Assembly: GCF_000317145.1 (NCBI RefSeq)
Contig: NC_019697.1
Span: 1,488,001 to 1,552,000 of the forward strand
DNA length: 64,000 nucleotides
From: Chamaesiphon minutus PCC 6605
GTDB lineage: Bacteria > Cyanobacteriota > Cyanobacteriia > Cyanobacteriales > Chamaesiphonaceae
Direction: 5' to 3'
Part shown: positions 1 to 7,694 of the stretch, piece after piece
Layout: each line of letters opens with the position of its first letter
Numbering within the stretch: the stretch's first letter is position 1
Notes under the pieces: model-generated
The model's database searches: none
What the model was told of the DNA's origin: nothing
The model's input: the letters and a program-made list of their open reading frames with translations, nothing else
Made by a program: the position numbers and the translations under genes

Positions 1-655
1 CTTTAATAGTCGTGCCCTCTTTGCCATTCATCAAATCGAGGATAGCTTGAGCATCTTTTTGGGAGAGGGTCTTTTCAATGAAATTGTTATTTGAGTCGTA
101 GCCGTATAAAACCTCAGTTCGATTATTTATCTGCTTCGGTCGTTCTAAATCCAATTCGCGATCCACCCGTGCAACGATCTCTGGTAGATCTTTAATTAGT
201 TTTGATTCATCTCCTTGAAATCTAATCTTCCCCGACTTTGCGTACAGTTTAGAATCTTGAGATTGAATACTTATCGCACCGCCTCGATATTTCTCGAAAT
301 TATATTTAGTTCCATTTACATCTAGATCGCGCTGGAAGTATTTCCGATCTGGCAGGAGGCTATTTAACCGCTCGATCGATTGTTCTGCCTGTTGCTTAGG
401 ACTGAGATCGGGATTATTAGCATCTTTTCGGGTAACTTTAAATCCAGAATCCATAGTTGCTTCGGGTGAATTTGTCCGAGATACTTTAACCGATTCGACA
501 TCAGGTGCTTCGCGAGTTACTTGAAGCGATTTAGATTTGTTCTGCTCCCGATTAGATAGTTTGACTAATGCTGCCATCATATTAGCGAGTGCTTTAGAGC
601 CTACTTCGTTGAGCTGCTGAGATAATCGTTCTGACTGGCTATGAATTTCCTGCAT
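1..655 (-). CDS. Hypothetical protein of the conjugation region (partial, C-terminus outside window)
   Basis: The frame is open from an ATG at 655 down to the left edge, so about 218 N-terminal residues are visible and the C-terminus is missing. The protein is hydrophilic, with no signal peptide or membrane segment. It starts with a Gln/Glu/Ser-rich helical stretch and contains the phrase LSPKQQAEQSIERLNSLLPD near residue 90. It begins 13 bases after the stop of the gene at 669-1475, so it is probably the next gene of the same minus-strand conjugation operon. I recognise no family. A DNA-processing or accessory role would be only an inference from context. Confidence 0.6.
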   Translation of the reverse strand, partial: MQEIHSQSERLSQQLNEVGSKALANMMAALVKLSNREQNKSKSLQVTREAPDVESVKVSRTNSPEATMDSGFKVTRKDANNPDLSPKQQAEQSIERLNSLLPDRKYFQRDLDVNGTKYNFEKYRGGAISIQSQDSKLYAKSGKIRFQGDESKLIKDLPEIVARVDRELDLERPKQINNRTEVLYGYDSNNNFIEKTLSQKDAQAILDLMNGKEGTTIK

Positions 656-668
656 ATATGTTCGCGAT

Positions 669-1475
669 CTAGAAAGGAGCGCAATGGGTGATATTTTGCC
701 TGTTATATTCAACTAAACGAGAGATATCTCCAGTTTTAAAAGATTTCGATCGAAGGTCGATCATTAAATCTGTGGGGATATAGTACTTTTTATCATCTTC
801 AATGTCGAAGTCAATCCTGAATCCTGCTACCTCTAAAGACCGTTCGATATCGCTACCAAAAATATAAAGAATATCGTCACCAGTTGTCAGATCTCGTTCG
901 ATAAAAGTATTGCAAATATCTACGCTACTATTCCAATCGACAATATGCTGGATTCCTGACGGAGACAAATCGACAAGTTCATCTTTAACAAAATGTGGTG
1001 GGATAAAATATAGCTTTTCTGGATCGAATGGTAGACATAAATATTCAGCTAAAGGGTAGTCATAAAAGTAAGAATATCCAGCTCGTTCGATAATATCGAT
1101 CGCGTATTGTCCCTTGACATATAAAGGTTGCCCAGCATACTCGCCATCATGCACGATCTCTTGCCCATCGCTATCGCACAGCCAGCCAAAAAACACCTCA
1201 CATCGCTCGTTAAACTCACTAAGTTCGTTCGTATCCTCAATTTGTTTGACATGACTATGATAAATTGCCATACCGATCGGACATTCTATTAAAGTGCGAT
1301 TGGCAACTAAATCGTGGAAATAGATCGGTCGATCGTTTAAATGAATCGAAAGATATGTTTGTGACAATAGCGGATCGCGATCGACATAAAAAGTACTACC
1401 ACAATCGAGGGCAAATAGACATTGCTTGTCGGTTCTAACGTAAATTCGATCGTATGTGGATGGAGAAGTTAGCAT
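669..1475 (-). CDS. Hypothetical protein with two copies of a module also found at the coupling protein C-terminus
   Basis: 268 residues, soluble by appearance. Two internal segments resemble each other: about residues 122-182 (ending ELVDLSPSGIQHIVDWN) and about 205-258 (ending TGDISRLVEYN). Each contains a KxY(F/Y)IPxx(F/L) core followed by an aliphatic helix ending in W/YN. The same module appears at the C-terminus of the VirD4-like ATPase encoded just upstream (KKYLIPADLM then LGRLLNYN). This shared architecture suggests the protein works with the coupling protein, perhaps in substrate recruitment, but that is inference. The start ATG at 1475 is 66 bases beyond the coupling gene's stop. 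No named family is recognised. Confidence 0.65.
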   Translation of the reverse strand: MLTSPSTYDRIYVRTDKQCLFALDCGSTFYVDRDPLLSQTYLSIHLNDRPIYFHDLVANRTLIECPIGMAIYHSHVKQIEDTNELSEFNERCEVFFGWLCDSDGQEIVHDGEYAGQPLYVKGQYAIDIIERAGYSYFYDYPLAEYLCLPFDPEKLYFIPPHFVKDELVDLSPSGIQHIVDWNSSVDICNTFIERDLTTGDDILYIFGSDIERSLEVAGFRIDFDIEDDKKYYIPTDLMIDLRSKSFKTGDISRLVEYNRQNITHCAPF

Positions 1476-1541
1476 AAATTTAAGGTGAGTAAAAATATGA
1501 CAGCCGTAAGCCTAATCCCCGCCAACAGCTAAAGATAGTAT

Positions 1542-3557
1542 CTAGAAATTCGCGCCCGTAGCGGCGGGGATAGGCGGCGGCGGTTGTTCGTGTGACGATA
1601 CGTTGTAATTTAAGAGTCTACCGAGATCGGCATAAGTTAGTGGTTTGAGTTCGTCCTTAACCATTAAATCTGCGGGAATCAGGTATTTTTTATGAGCTTC
1701 AATTTCATACTCAGTTATGTCGAAACCAGAAGCTTGAAAACAATTGATGATATCGCTACCAACAACATGTAATGGATCGAAGTTAGACATTGAATCTTCT
1801 GTTACTGCTTCGGCACTTAATGGTAATAGCCGCTCTAGAATTTGCGTGTATCGTAATAATTCCTGACTGAAATCGATCTGTGAAGCGCGATCGCGTTCGT
1901 TAATTATAAATTCTCTAATTGCGTTATGATCTGCAAGCGATCGCTCCTTAAATGCTTTACTCTGCTCTGAATCGTAACTAAACTGATGAAGAAATGGGAT
2001 GCTAACATTATCTTTATCTCCCGTTCCTGGAGATTGAATGATACATTTACCTTTGGGAAATTGACCGATAACGTGAGCTTCAATCAATGGCTTTTTGTGT
2101 AACTGGTCGTTCACCGACCGACTGTTACCGCTATTTTTACCGAAGTTATAAGACTTTGAATTCGATTTTAGTTCGAGTTCCTCCTCTCCAAAAGCTTGCG
2201 ATAGAGAGCGTTCTGTATCGGGATCGCCAGGGTTAAACCACACCTTGGTATTGCAGTTAGTCAAAAATCCTCTAGCTCGATCTTTCCCATAGATTGCATC
2301 TAATTGACTCAAATACTGTGTCCCGATAATTATTGAAGATCCGTTATAACGATCGACAGCCAACCATTTCAAAACAATCGGTAAATTGAGTAGATGAAAC
2401 TCATCAAAACTGCATACCAGTGGTTCTTGTCTCCCAGCTCTAAGGTTGTAAGCAACGACTTGGTGGATTGCCATCGCAATCAATGGCACGGTACTAGCTA
2501 CATTGTCAGGATCGAGCATGAAAACGACCATCTGCTTGCCATCAACCTTGAGTGGATCTTGAGGGTCGAAGCCTGGAAAAGTTGTTTTACCGCAAAACGT
2601 CGAGAGATAATTCGGTATTACCAGTGGAGCCAGCATTTTAATGGCAGTAGCTAAAATACTGCCTTCGGGACTATTTTGGCTGTCTTTTTTACCTGTTGCA
2701 GTAAGAATTCCAAATTCAGAATAGATCCAAGGATCGATGGTGTCGCGACCAGCTATCAATCGTTTGGATAGGTTTGATAGCTTGAGAATCTGGTTCACCA
2801 TTAAGATATTAGCGAGCAGCGGATCTGCTTCAACTTTGGCGACCCACTTAGCCAGCAAAAAGGCACCAGATAGCACCGAAGATCCCGCAGGATCGAAGAA
2901 TGAGTCCTTCTTGGCATCCTTTTCGCTGGTGTTGTCGATGAGAACGCTAACGCGCTCCCGCGCTCCTGCGACATCTCGCTCGTCTTTAATCGAATCAAAA
3001 GTATTGAAAGTGTTAGAAATTAGATCTCCTGGAGCTAAAACTCTCACCTCGTATCCATGTCTGAGAGCCAGCGGAATTAACGTCTCAGATTGACCGCCAC
3101 GACCTTTGCCATCGAATAACGCGATCGACATGCCCTGTGCGATGGCAGAATGTAGGCAAGGATCGATGACATTGGCTGTTTTACCAGAACCAGTACCACC
3201 GCAGACTAGCATCCCGCGATTGATTTCTGGAAACATGATATTCGTGCCAGACTTTCGCCCTAAAACCCGCTCTGGGGTGCTCACAGGCGCACCGATCGGT
3301 TCGGTAATATAGTAAGCAGCATTATCAAATTTACGTTTGCGGATCGCCATTTTAGCCAGCTTGCGGCATCGTTGGATCTCGCCTGGGGTCGCCCACCTTG
3401 CGGTAGCAGTTTTCCCTTTTTTCCCGTTTCTGCTCTGAATTATAGTGAGAATGACGAAGAGAACCCCTAGCCCCAAAATAGACATTAGAGAGGGATCTAA
3501 CTTCGCTATCTTCGGAAACGGAATCGGGATCTGGCTAACTTGACTTGCAGATTTCAT
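1542..3557 (-). CDS. virD4: VirD4/TraD-type type IV secretion coupling ATPase
   Basis: 671 residues. One N-terminal membrane segment (about 25-42) is followed by a cytoplasmic P-loop ATPase: Walker A GGTGSGKT at about 120-127 and Walker B ending in DE at about 385-386 (VCSFDEFHLL). The order TM then FtsK/TraD-like ATPase is that of coupling proteins, which deliver relaxosome DNA or effector proteins to the inner-membrane channel. The last ~70 residues carry the KKYLIPADLM...RLLNYN module that is repeated twice in the downstream neighbour, then a Pro-rich tip. The start at 3557 overlaps the end of the upstream gene by 23 bases, indicating translational coupling. The ATPase motifs are intact. 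Confidence 0.9.
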   Translation of the reverse strand: MKSASQVSQIPIPFPKIAKLDPSLMSILGLGVLFVILTIIQSRNGKKGKTATARWATPGEIQRCRKLAKMAIRKRKFDNAAYYITEPIGAPVSTPERVLGRKSGTNIMFPEINRGMLVCGGTGSGKTANVIDPCLHSAIAQGMSIALFDGKGRGGQSETLIPLALRHGYEVRVLAPGDLISNTFNTFDSIKDERDVAGARERVSVLIDNTSEKDAKKDSFFDPAGSSVLSGAFLLAKWVAKVEADPLLANILMVNQILKLSNLSKRLIAGRDTIDPWIYSEFGILTATGKKDSQNSPEGSILATAIKMLAPLVIPNYLSTFCGKTTFPGFDPQDPLKVDGKQMVVFMLDPDNVASTVPLIAMAIHQVVAYNLRAGRQEPLVCSFDEFHLLNLPIVLKWLAVDRYNGSSIIIGTQYLSQLDAIYGKDRARGFLTNCNTKVWFNPGDPDTERSLSQAFGEEELELKSNSKSYNFGKNSGNSRSVNDQLHKKPLIEAHVIGQFPKGKCIIQSPGTGDKDNVSIPFLHQFSYDSEQSKAFKERSLADHNAIREFIINERDRASQIDFSQELLRYTQILERLLPLSAEAVTEDSMSNFDPLHVVGSDIINCFQASGFDITEYEIEAHKKYLIPADLMVKDELKPLTYADLGRLLNYNVSSHEQPPPPIPAATGANF

Positions 3558-4011
3558 AATCGTCGATCGTATTATTTATTGGTTGTCTGACGTTGAAGCA
3601 ACCGCTCTTTTTAAGAGTAGAAAATGGAAATGATTTATCTGGTAAATCGATTAATTGCAAAGAATTTGTGTGTTTATCACGCTCGTCTACCACGACATGC
3701 AAGCAACCCGCTTTCCCACAAGTTTGTGCGAAAGGAAACCGATAAATCGTGAACGTGGTTCCGCCACTTTCGATCTGCGCTGCGAGAATCTTCTTAGCGA
3801 TTTGTGAGGCAACAAAACTTTTAGAAGTGTAAACACTGCGCTCGATAACTCTCTCTATCTCTTGGGTCGAAGAAATATCTGTTGCGATCGAATAAACACC
3901 CTTGGGAGCATGAATTTTATCCCCGATCCAATTGGCTACCTGAATTGCGATAAAAGACCCACTTATTGCCAGCAGAGCTGCTAACCTGAGTTCGATGAGG
4001 CATAGCCTCAT
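3535..4011 (-). CDS. Small exported or membrane-anchored hypothetical protein of the conjugation operon
   Basis: About 158 residues if translation begins at the ATG at 4011; an ATG at 4032 would add seven. A hydrophobic N-terminal segment (LRLAALLAISGSFIAIQVA) looks like a signal anchor, and the rest is soluble and probably periplasmic. It contains two nearby cysteines (CGKAGC) that could pair. The start codon lies inside a perfect 16-bp-arm palindrome (3986-4020), so the first residues, MRLCLIEL, are encoded by repeat sequence. The original start may have been lost when that repeat or the adjacent IS982 element inserted. The 3' end overlaps the virD4-like gene. No family recognised. Confidence 0.6.
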   Translation of the reverse strand: MRLCLIELRLAALLAISGSFIAIQVANWIGDKIHAPKGVYSIATDISSTQEIERVIERSVYTSKSFVASQIAKKILAAQIESGGTTFTIYRFPFAQTCGKAGCLHVVVDERDKHTNSLQLIDLPDKSFPFSTLKKSGCFNVRQPINNTIDDYEICKSS

Positions 4012-4020
4012 CGAACTCAG
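3986..4020. repeat. Perfect palindrome, 16-bp arms with 3-nt loop
   Basis: The left arm (3986-4001) and right arm (4005-4020) are exact inverted copies containing TTCGATGAGG / CCTCATCGAA. A partial copy with the same right arm lies at 5294-5322 on the other side of the IS982 element. It supplies the start codon of the downstream minus-strand gene. It looks like a small mobile palindromic repeat rather than a terminator. Confidence 0.85.
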
Positions 4021-4075
4021 ATGTGACAACATGTTCAGCTTAATAGCAAATTTTATGTAAATTTTGGCACGATAA

Positions 4076-5092
4076 AACCCATCATTAAGATGATTAATGA
4101 TTGAAAATATTGAGTTAAGTTAATAAATAAATAATCGGCTAAATAGGAACAATACTAAAGAAGTTTTGAGCAGGCTCATCTAGCTTCAAACTCGGCTTTT
4201 TAGGTTGATGAGTATAAGCAATTAATGCTGTAATCAGATTTAGCATGAAATTATGCAAGCTCCGATGGCGAGAATGGACTAAATAACAAATATTTTTTAA
4301 CTGGTCATTTACCGTTTCAATCAGCGAGCGTTTCCGAAGTGATATTTTGTCATCCATCAAGATGAGCTTGTTTTTCATATTAGATTTTAGTGGCGTAATT
4401 AGCTGCAATCCTTTATTTAATAATTCTTCAAATAGTTCTTTCTTAATATATCCTTTGTCTCCAAATATTTTTCCTGATATTCCCTGTGTCATTGATGGCA
4501 AATGTGTGCGGTCATCGACATTGCCAGGTGTGATTTTGCAGCTTAATATCTCTCCGCAATCATTAATAATTAAATGAAGCTTGAATCCAAAGTACCATCC
4601 CATAGAACTCTTACTCAGCTTGGCAGTTTCTTTGAAAACCTTATTTCTTTTAATTCTTTTTGGGTGACAAACTGGAATAGCCGTGCTATCCACGAAACTA
4701 ATTCCAGTCACCTTACCTTGACGAGAGTTGAGATAATAAAGGCAAGCTATTAAAACATTTGGCATCAACTCCACCATTCTATTGTAACTAACCAACTTTG
4801 GAAAATAATCAGTTAAGTTTTGACAAACATTTTTGAGGTAATAATCCTTAAATGTTCGATAGCTTGACTGATGGAAATGAATAGAAATAGTCATGACCTC
4901 GCTCAGTGATAGGCCGCAGCGTTTTGGTAAGCTATTACCGTTGGCAGGGAAAGATATTGATGAAAAAGTTGCTAGCCAATCTTGGCAGAAATCATCTATT
5001 TCACAAAATAGTTCGGTTAAGTCCATCATCTAAGTGTGGTTTTCTAATATATATATTAATTTAACCAGAATCAGAGATTATACATAAGGGTT
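4076..5092 (-). mobile_element. IS982-family insertion sequence
   Basis: The element carries a single complete transposase gene (4139-5029). Candidate ends are AACCC at 4076-4080 and GGGTT at 5088-5092. Inverted sequence inside these is only loosely matched, so the boundaries are tentative. It lies within the conjugation operon between two genes of the same orientation. A polar effect on virD4 and downstream genes is possible unless a promoter reads out of the element. Confidence 0.6.
4139..5029 (-). CDS. IS982-family transposase
   Basis: 296 residues, full length for the family. The N-terminal region has the IS982-type LSLSEVMTISIHFHQSSYR stretch. The catalytic core shows FVDSTAIPVCHPKR (first Asp), FGDKGYIKKELFEEL (second Asp region) and a C-terminal RSLIETVNDQLKN segment carrying the Glu, followed by the usual HSRHRS motif. 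It moves the element by cut-and-paste chemistry. The frame is intact, so the element may still be active. Base composition is A+T-rich and poor in CGATCG words compared with the surrounding operon, which supports recent arrival. Confidence 0.93.
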   Translation of the reverse strand: MMDLTELFCEIDDFCQDWLATFSSISFPANGNSLPKRCGLSLSEVMTISIHFHQSSYRTFKDYYLKNVCQNLTDYFPKLVSYNRMVELMPNVLIACLYYLNSRQGKVTGISFVDSTAIPVCHPKRIKRNKVFKETAKLSKSSMGWYFGFKLHLIINDCGEILSCKITPGNVDDRTHLPSMTQGISGKIFGDKGYIKKELFEELLNKGLQLITPLKSNMKNKLILMDDKISLRKRSLIETVNDQLKNICYLVHSRHRSLHNFMLNLITALIAYTHQPKKPSLKLDEPAQNFFSIVPI

Positions 5093-5188
5093 GCAATGCT
5101 ATTTGTACTTTTATTTGCCGACCGCTCCTCAGAACTTTTAATAACTTATTAATTGTTAATTATTTGTAATTATCGATCGACGTTTTAC

Positions 5189-5235
5189 TTCCAAGTCATT
5201 ATCAATAATCAAAGCTTATTGATAATGACTTGGAA
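5189..5235. repeat. Perfect 20-bp inverted repeat with 7-nt loop
   Basis: Arms 5189-5208 and 5216-5235 are exact inverted copies (TTCCAAGTCATTATCAATAA and its complement). There is no clear T-tract on either side, so it is not a standard intrinsic terminator. It sits between the IS982 element and the 3' end of the gene ending at 5349. The rest of 5093-5348 shows no gene. Confidence 0.75.
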
Positions 5236-5293
5236 ATATCTCATTTTAATAATTGATGTTTATGACTCAAGCACAGTCAGAGACTTGATTTGA

Positions 5294-5322
5294 TGATGAG
5301 GCACAGCCTCATCGAACTCAGG
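5294..5322. repeat. Partial copy of the 3986-4020 palindrome
   Basis: The sequence GATGAGGC..AGCCTCATCGAACTCAG repeats the core and right arm of the palindrome at 3986-4020. The left arm has decayed. With that copy it brackets the IS982 insertion, about 1.3 kb apart in the same orientation. Confidence 0.7.
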
Positions 5323-5348
5323 TTGCTAGTATAAATGTCGATCTGACT

Positions 5349-6824
5349 TTAACCGAACTTTTCATGACGATTCACCAAGGGCGACGCTACGCGAACGATC
5401 GCAGGTAGTTTTGCTGATGCTCCCCCGTCGGAATATACGTTCAAAGTCGGGCTATAGGAGTTCTTGGTAGCACTTCCAAATAGGGCAACTTTGTCAATAC
5501 CAACAGCGGATGGAATGGTGGGCGAAATGCTTGGTGATGTTGAAACTGAAGCTATTGAGGGGGTCGAAGGAATTGATGGAACTGATGGAATTGTTGGTGA
5601 TGGAAATAATTTATTTGCAACGGGCTTAATCTTCATTGGCAGTAGCAGATTAGCTTGCTTCTCATTAGCTGGGAGCGGTAGCGGGAGCGCGAGAAAATAG
5701 GGTGTGGCTTGAAATCCGAGAAATGGTAGGGTATAACAATAGCGAAAACTGAGTGTTTGTTGAACCGTCCCAGCTTTGACATTAGGAGATCTAGCAGACC
5801 ATTTCGAGCCGCAGTCTCCAAAACCGATATATGGGACTTCAAACCCTGAATCCTCTCGAACCCCAGCAGCAGTAAATAAATCTCCGAGCAATCCTTCACC
5901 ACCTTTTAGCCGCAATCCAATCGGCGAGATCGTCCCGTTGTAAGGGTTTAAATTGCTGTCGGAGGCGATAGGGCTGAGTAATTCGACTGCATCGCAGTTT
6001 TTACAGGGGGCATTCGGCTCTTTATTACTGCCAGCGGCAACTTTATCGCCATTAGCAACGCTCAATTCTTTTTGCCCCGAATGCAGAAGATCGAACTTTA
6101 GCAGCGTCAATCCTGGCGGGATGGAACCGATTTTAATGAATTTATCAAAGGACAATTTAGATACCCCAGGCATATCGGCAACATAAACCGTCTCACCGGG
6201 ATTGGCGACATCGAGTGGTGGTTTGCCAATACCTGGATAGTCGCCGTATGGAGTATCGGTAACGCCAGGGAGGTTTGATGTTGGGGTAGAGGCTAGAACT
6301 TCAGGCGGTAAGGGAGTTTTCCCTAGTGGGCTATTGGCAACATCGGCAACCGATTTATTGGGATCGGCAGCCCCCCAACTCGGAAAAACATCACCAACCT
6401 TTAATTTAGCGAGCTGGGGATTTGCCGTGACAACCGAGGCAAAGGGCAATTTGCCAAAGAGAGGTAGGGCGGTTAGTTTGGTATTGGCAAAAGCATTGGG
6501 ATCTCCACCCGCATCGGTAGTTGCCGATTGTGGGGAATACTTGCTGGTCCCCATCATCGATGCCATAGCTCCAGGAACGGCTTTAGGCAACGGCGTACCC
6601 GCAGCATACGAAAAGCTAGGAATCTGTGGGATGCGGAGATCGGCGACGTAAGTTGCAGATGTCGTCGTTGGCGGACTATTGGCAAATGTCGCCTGAGATA
6701 GAGCCTTTTTAACTGCGGTTAGTTGTTCGTCACTCAGTTTGGTGTCGCTATTTTCAGCGCGAACTGGAAGCGACAAACAGCCGAGACTAAATAAAATAGC
6801 CAGAAAAAGATGGCGATAAATCAT
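5349..6824 (-). CDS. Exported hypothetical protein of the conjugation operon
   Basis: 491 residues with a clear N-terminal signal peptide (LFLAILFSLGCLSLPVRA then ENSD). The mature part is rich in Pro, Ser and Thr, includes several cysteines (PCKNC, FGDCGSKW, FRYCYTLP) that could form disulfides, and ends with a Pro/Ser/Ile low-complexity stretch (IPSVPSIPSTPS). The position in the operon, between membrane-channel genes and the coupling protein, and the export signal suggest a periplasmic or outer-membrane component of the transfer apparatus. The sequence does not match a VirB or Tra family that I can name. It starts one codon-space upstream of the next gene's stop, so it is co-transcribed. 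Confidence 0.75.
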   Translation of the reverse strand: MIYRHLFLAILFSLGCLSLPVRAENSDTKLSDEQLTAVKKALSQATFANSPPTTTSATYVADLRIPQIPSFSYAAGTPLPKAVPGAMASMMGTSKYSPQSATTDAGGDPNAFANTKLTALPLFGKLPFASVVTANPQLAKLKVGDVFPSWGAADPNKSVADVANSPLGKTPLPPEVLASTPTSNLPGVTDTPYGDYPGIGKPPLDVANPGETVYVADMPGVSKLSFDKFIKIGSIPPGLTLLKFDLLHSGQKELSVANGDKVAAGSNKEPNAPCKNCDAVELLSPIASDSNLNPYNGTISPIGLRLKGGEGLLGDLFTAAGVREDSGFEVPYIGFGDCGSKWSARSPNVKAGTVQQTLSFRYCYTLPFLGFQATPYFLALPLPLPANEKQANLLLPMKIKPVANKLFPSPTIPSVPSIPSTPSIASVSTSPSISPTIPSAVGIDKVALFGSATKNSYSPTLNVYSDGGASAKLPAIVRVASPLVNRHEKFG

Positions 6825-6825
6825 A

Positions 6826-7032
6826 TTACATTACCTCTTGAAAAATAGGAAAGACATACTGTTTTAAAAACGCGAATATACTCAATCCGCCAGTATAAAT
6901 GTGATAAGCAGCTACGCTAATATTTGAATAGACTGCCGTTCGCATCGTGGCTATGAAAATCGCCCGACGATTTCGGTAAAACCATTGTCCGATTGACTCC
7001 GAACTAGGTTGTCTGAAGGTACGAATTTGCAT
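6826..7032 (-). CDS. Small membrane protein in the conjugation operon
   Basis: 68 residues. A basic N-terminus (WFYRNRRAIF) precedes one or two weak hydrophobic segments ending in LSIFAFLKQYVFPIFQEVM. The start ATG directly follows the stop codon of the 49-residue gene above it (7033), and its own stop is one base before the next start, so the three are translationally coupled. Function unknown; small inner-membrane accessory subunits are usual in type IV secretion operons. Confidence 0.6.
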   Translation of the reverse strand: MQIRTFRQPSSESIGQWFYRNRRAIFIATMRTAVYSNISVAAYHIYTGGLSIFAFLKQYVFPIFQEVM

Positions 7033-7182
7033 TTATTTAACTTGTTCTGGATAATTTGGTTTGAAGTAGCGCATCCCTCCATACAGTCCAGTCACAACTC
7101 CAAATAAAGCACCTAAGAAGGTAATTATGACGATCGCTTGGAGGGCAAAGTGTTGTGCCTGATGCCAATCTCTTCGGTTCAT
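7033..7182 (-). CDS. 49-residue single-pass membrane protein
   Basis: A short gene starting at the ATG at 7182. Its product begins MNRRDWHQAQ and contains a strong hydrophobic segment (ALQAIVIITFLGALFGVVTG, about residues 13-32). A short polar tail YFKPNYPEQVK follows. It fits exactly between the gene ending at 7188 and the start at 7032, with no spare bases, which is the best evidence that it is real. Function unknown; likely a small subunit of the conjugation channel. Confidence 0.65.
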   Translation of the reverse strand: MNRRDWHQAQHFALQAIVIITFLGALFGVVTGLYGGMRYFKPNYPEQVK

Positions 7183-7187
7183 TTGAA

Positions 7188-7694
7188 TTAAAATTTATTA
7201 GTGTTTTTGCGATCTCCGTTGTAAAATCCGGTCGTTGGCATAGCCCCTCCGCCGGAGGATCGATAGCTCGGCTGGCTGAGAATTGCAACTGGAGAAAATG
7301 TCATCACGCTATCGTCAACCTGCCTAACTTTGACTACTCTCACCGTTAACACCCGCTTTCTGCCCGATCGATCGTTGAGAATCACTTTGAGCGAACCATT
7401 CATATATCGACCGCTAGGACGGGCACTAATATTTAACAGAGAAGCATTGACGCATTTATTGTTAGTGCAACCATCGGTAGTAATGACAAATGAATCGCGG
7501 AAGCGTTCGGGATTGTCAAAAAATATTCTCTCTATCCGACGATCGGTTGCCGACCAATCGAGTAGCTGTCCGGTGTTTTCGGATACATAAGCCATTACAC
7601 TTTCTCTTTGCAATGACACCGTGCCAGCCCTAGCAGGAAGGCTAGAAAGTAGAAATGAAATTAGTACTAAAAGTGGAATTTTACTTAATAACAT
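7188..7694 (-). CDS. Exported beta-rich protein, possible VirB9/TraK-like component
   Basis: 168 residues with a signal peptide (LLVLISFLLSSLPARA) and a mature region of alternating hydrophobic residues typical of a beta domain. It contains ERIFFDNPERFRDSFVITTD, a TDGCTNNKC cysteine pair and SLKVILNDRSGRKRVLTVRV. Secreted beta proteins encoded next to the VirB10-like gene are often VirB9/TraK, which form the outer part of the core complex. The match here is by position and general character, so the name is tentative. It overlaps the VirB10-like gene by 14 bases, showing tight coupling. Confidence 0.65.
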   Translation of the reverse strand: MLLSKIPLLVLISFLLSSLPARAGTVSLQRESVMAYVSENTGQLLDWSATDRRIERIFFDNPERFRDSFVITTDGCTNNKCVNASLLNISARPSGRYMNGSLKVILNDRSGRKRVLTVRVVKVRQVDDSVMTFSPVAILSQPSYRSSGGGAMPTTGFYNGDRKNTNKF

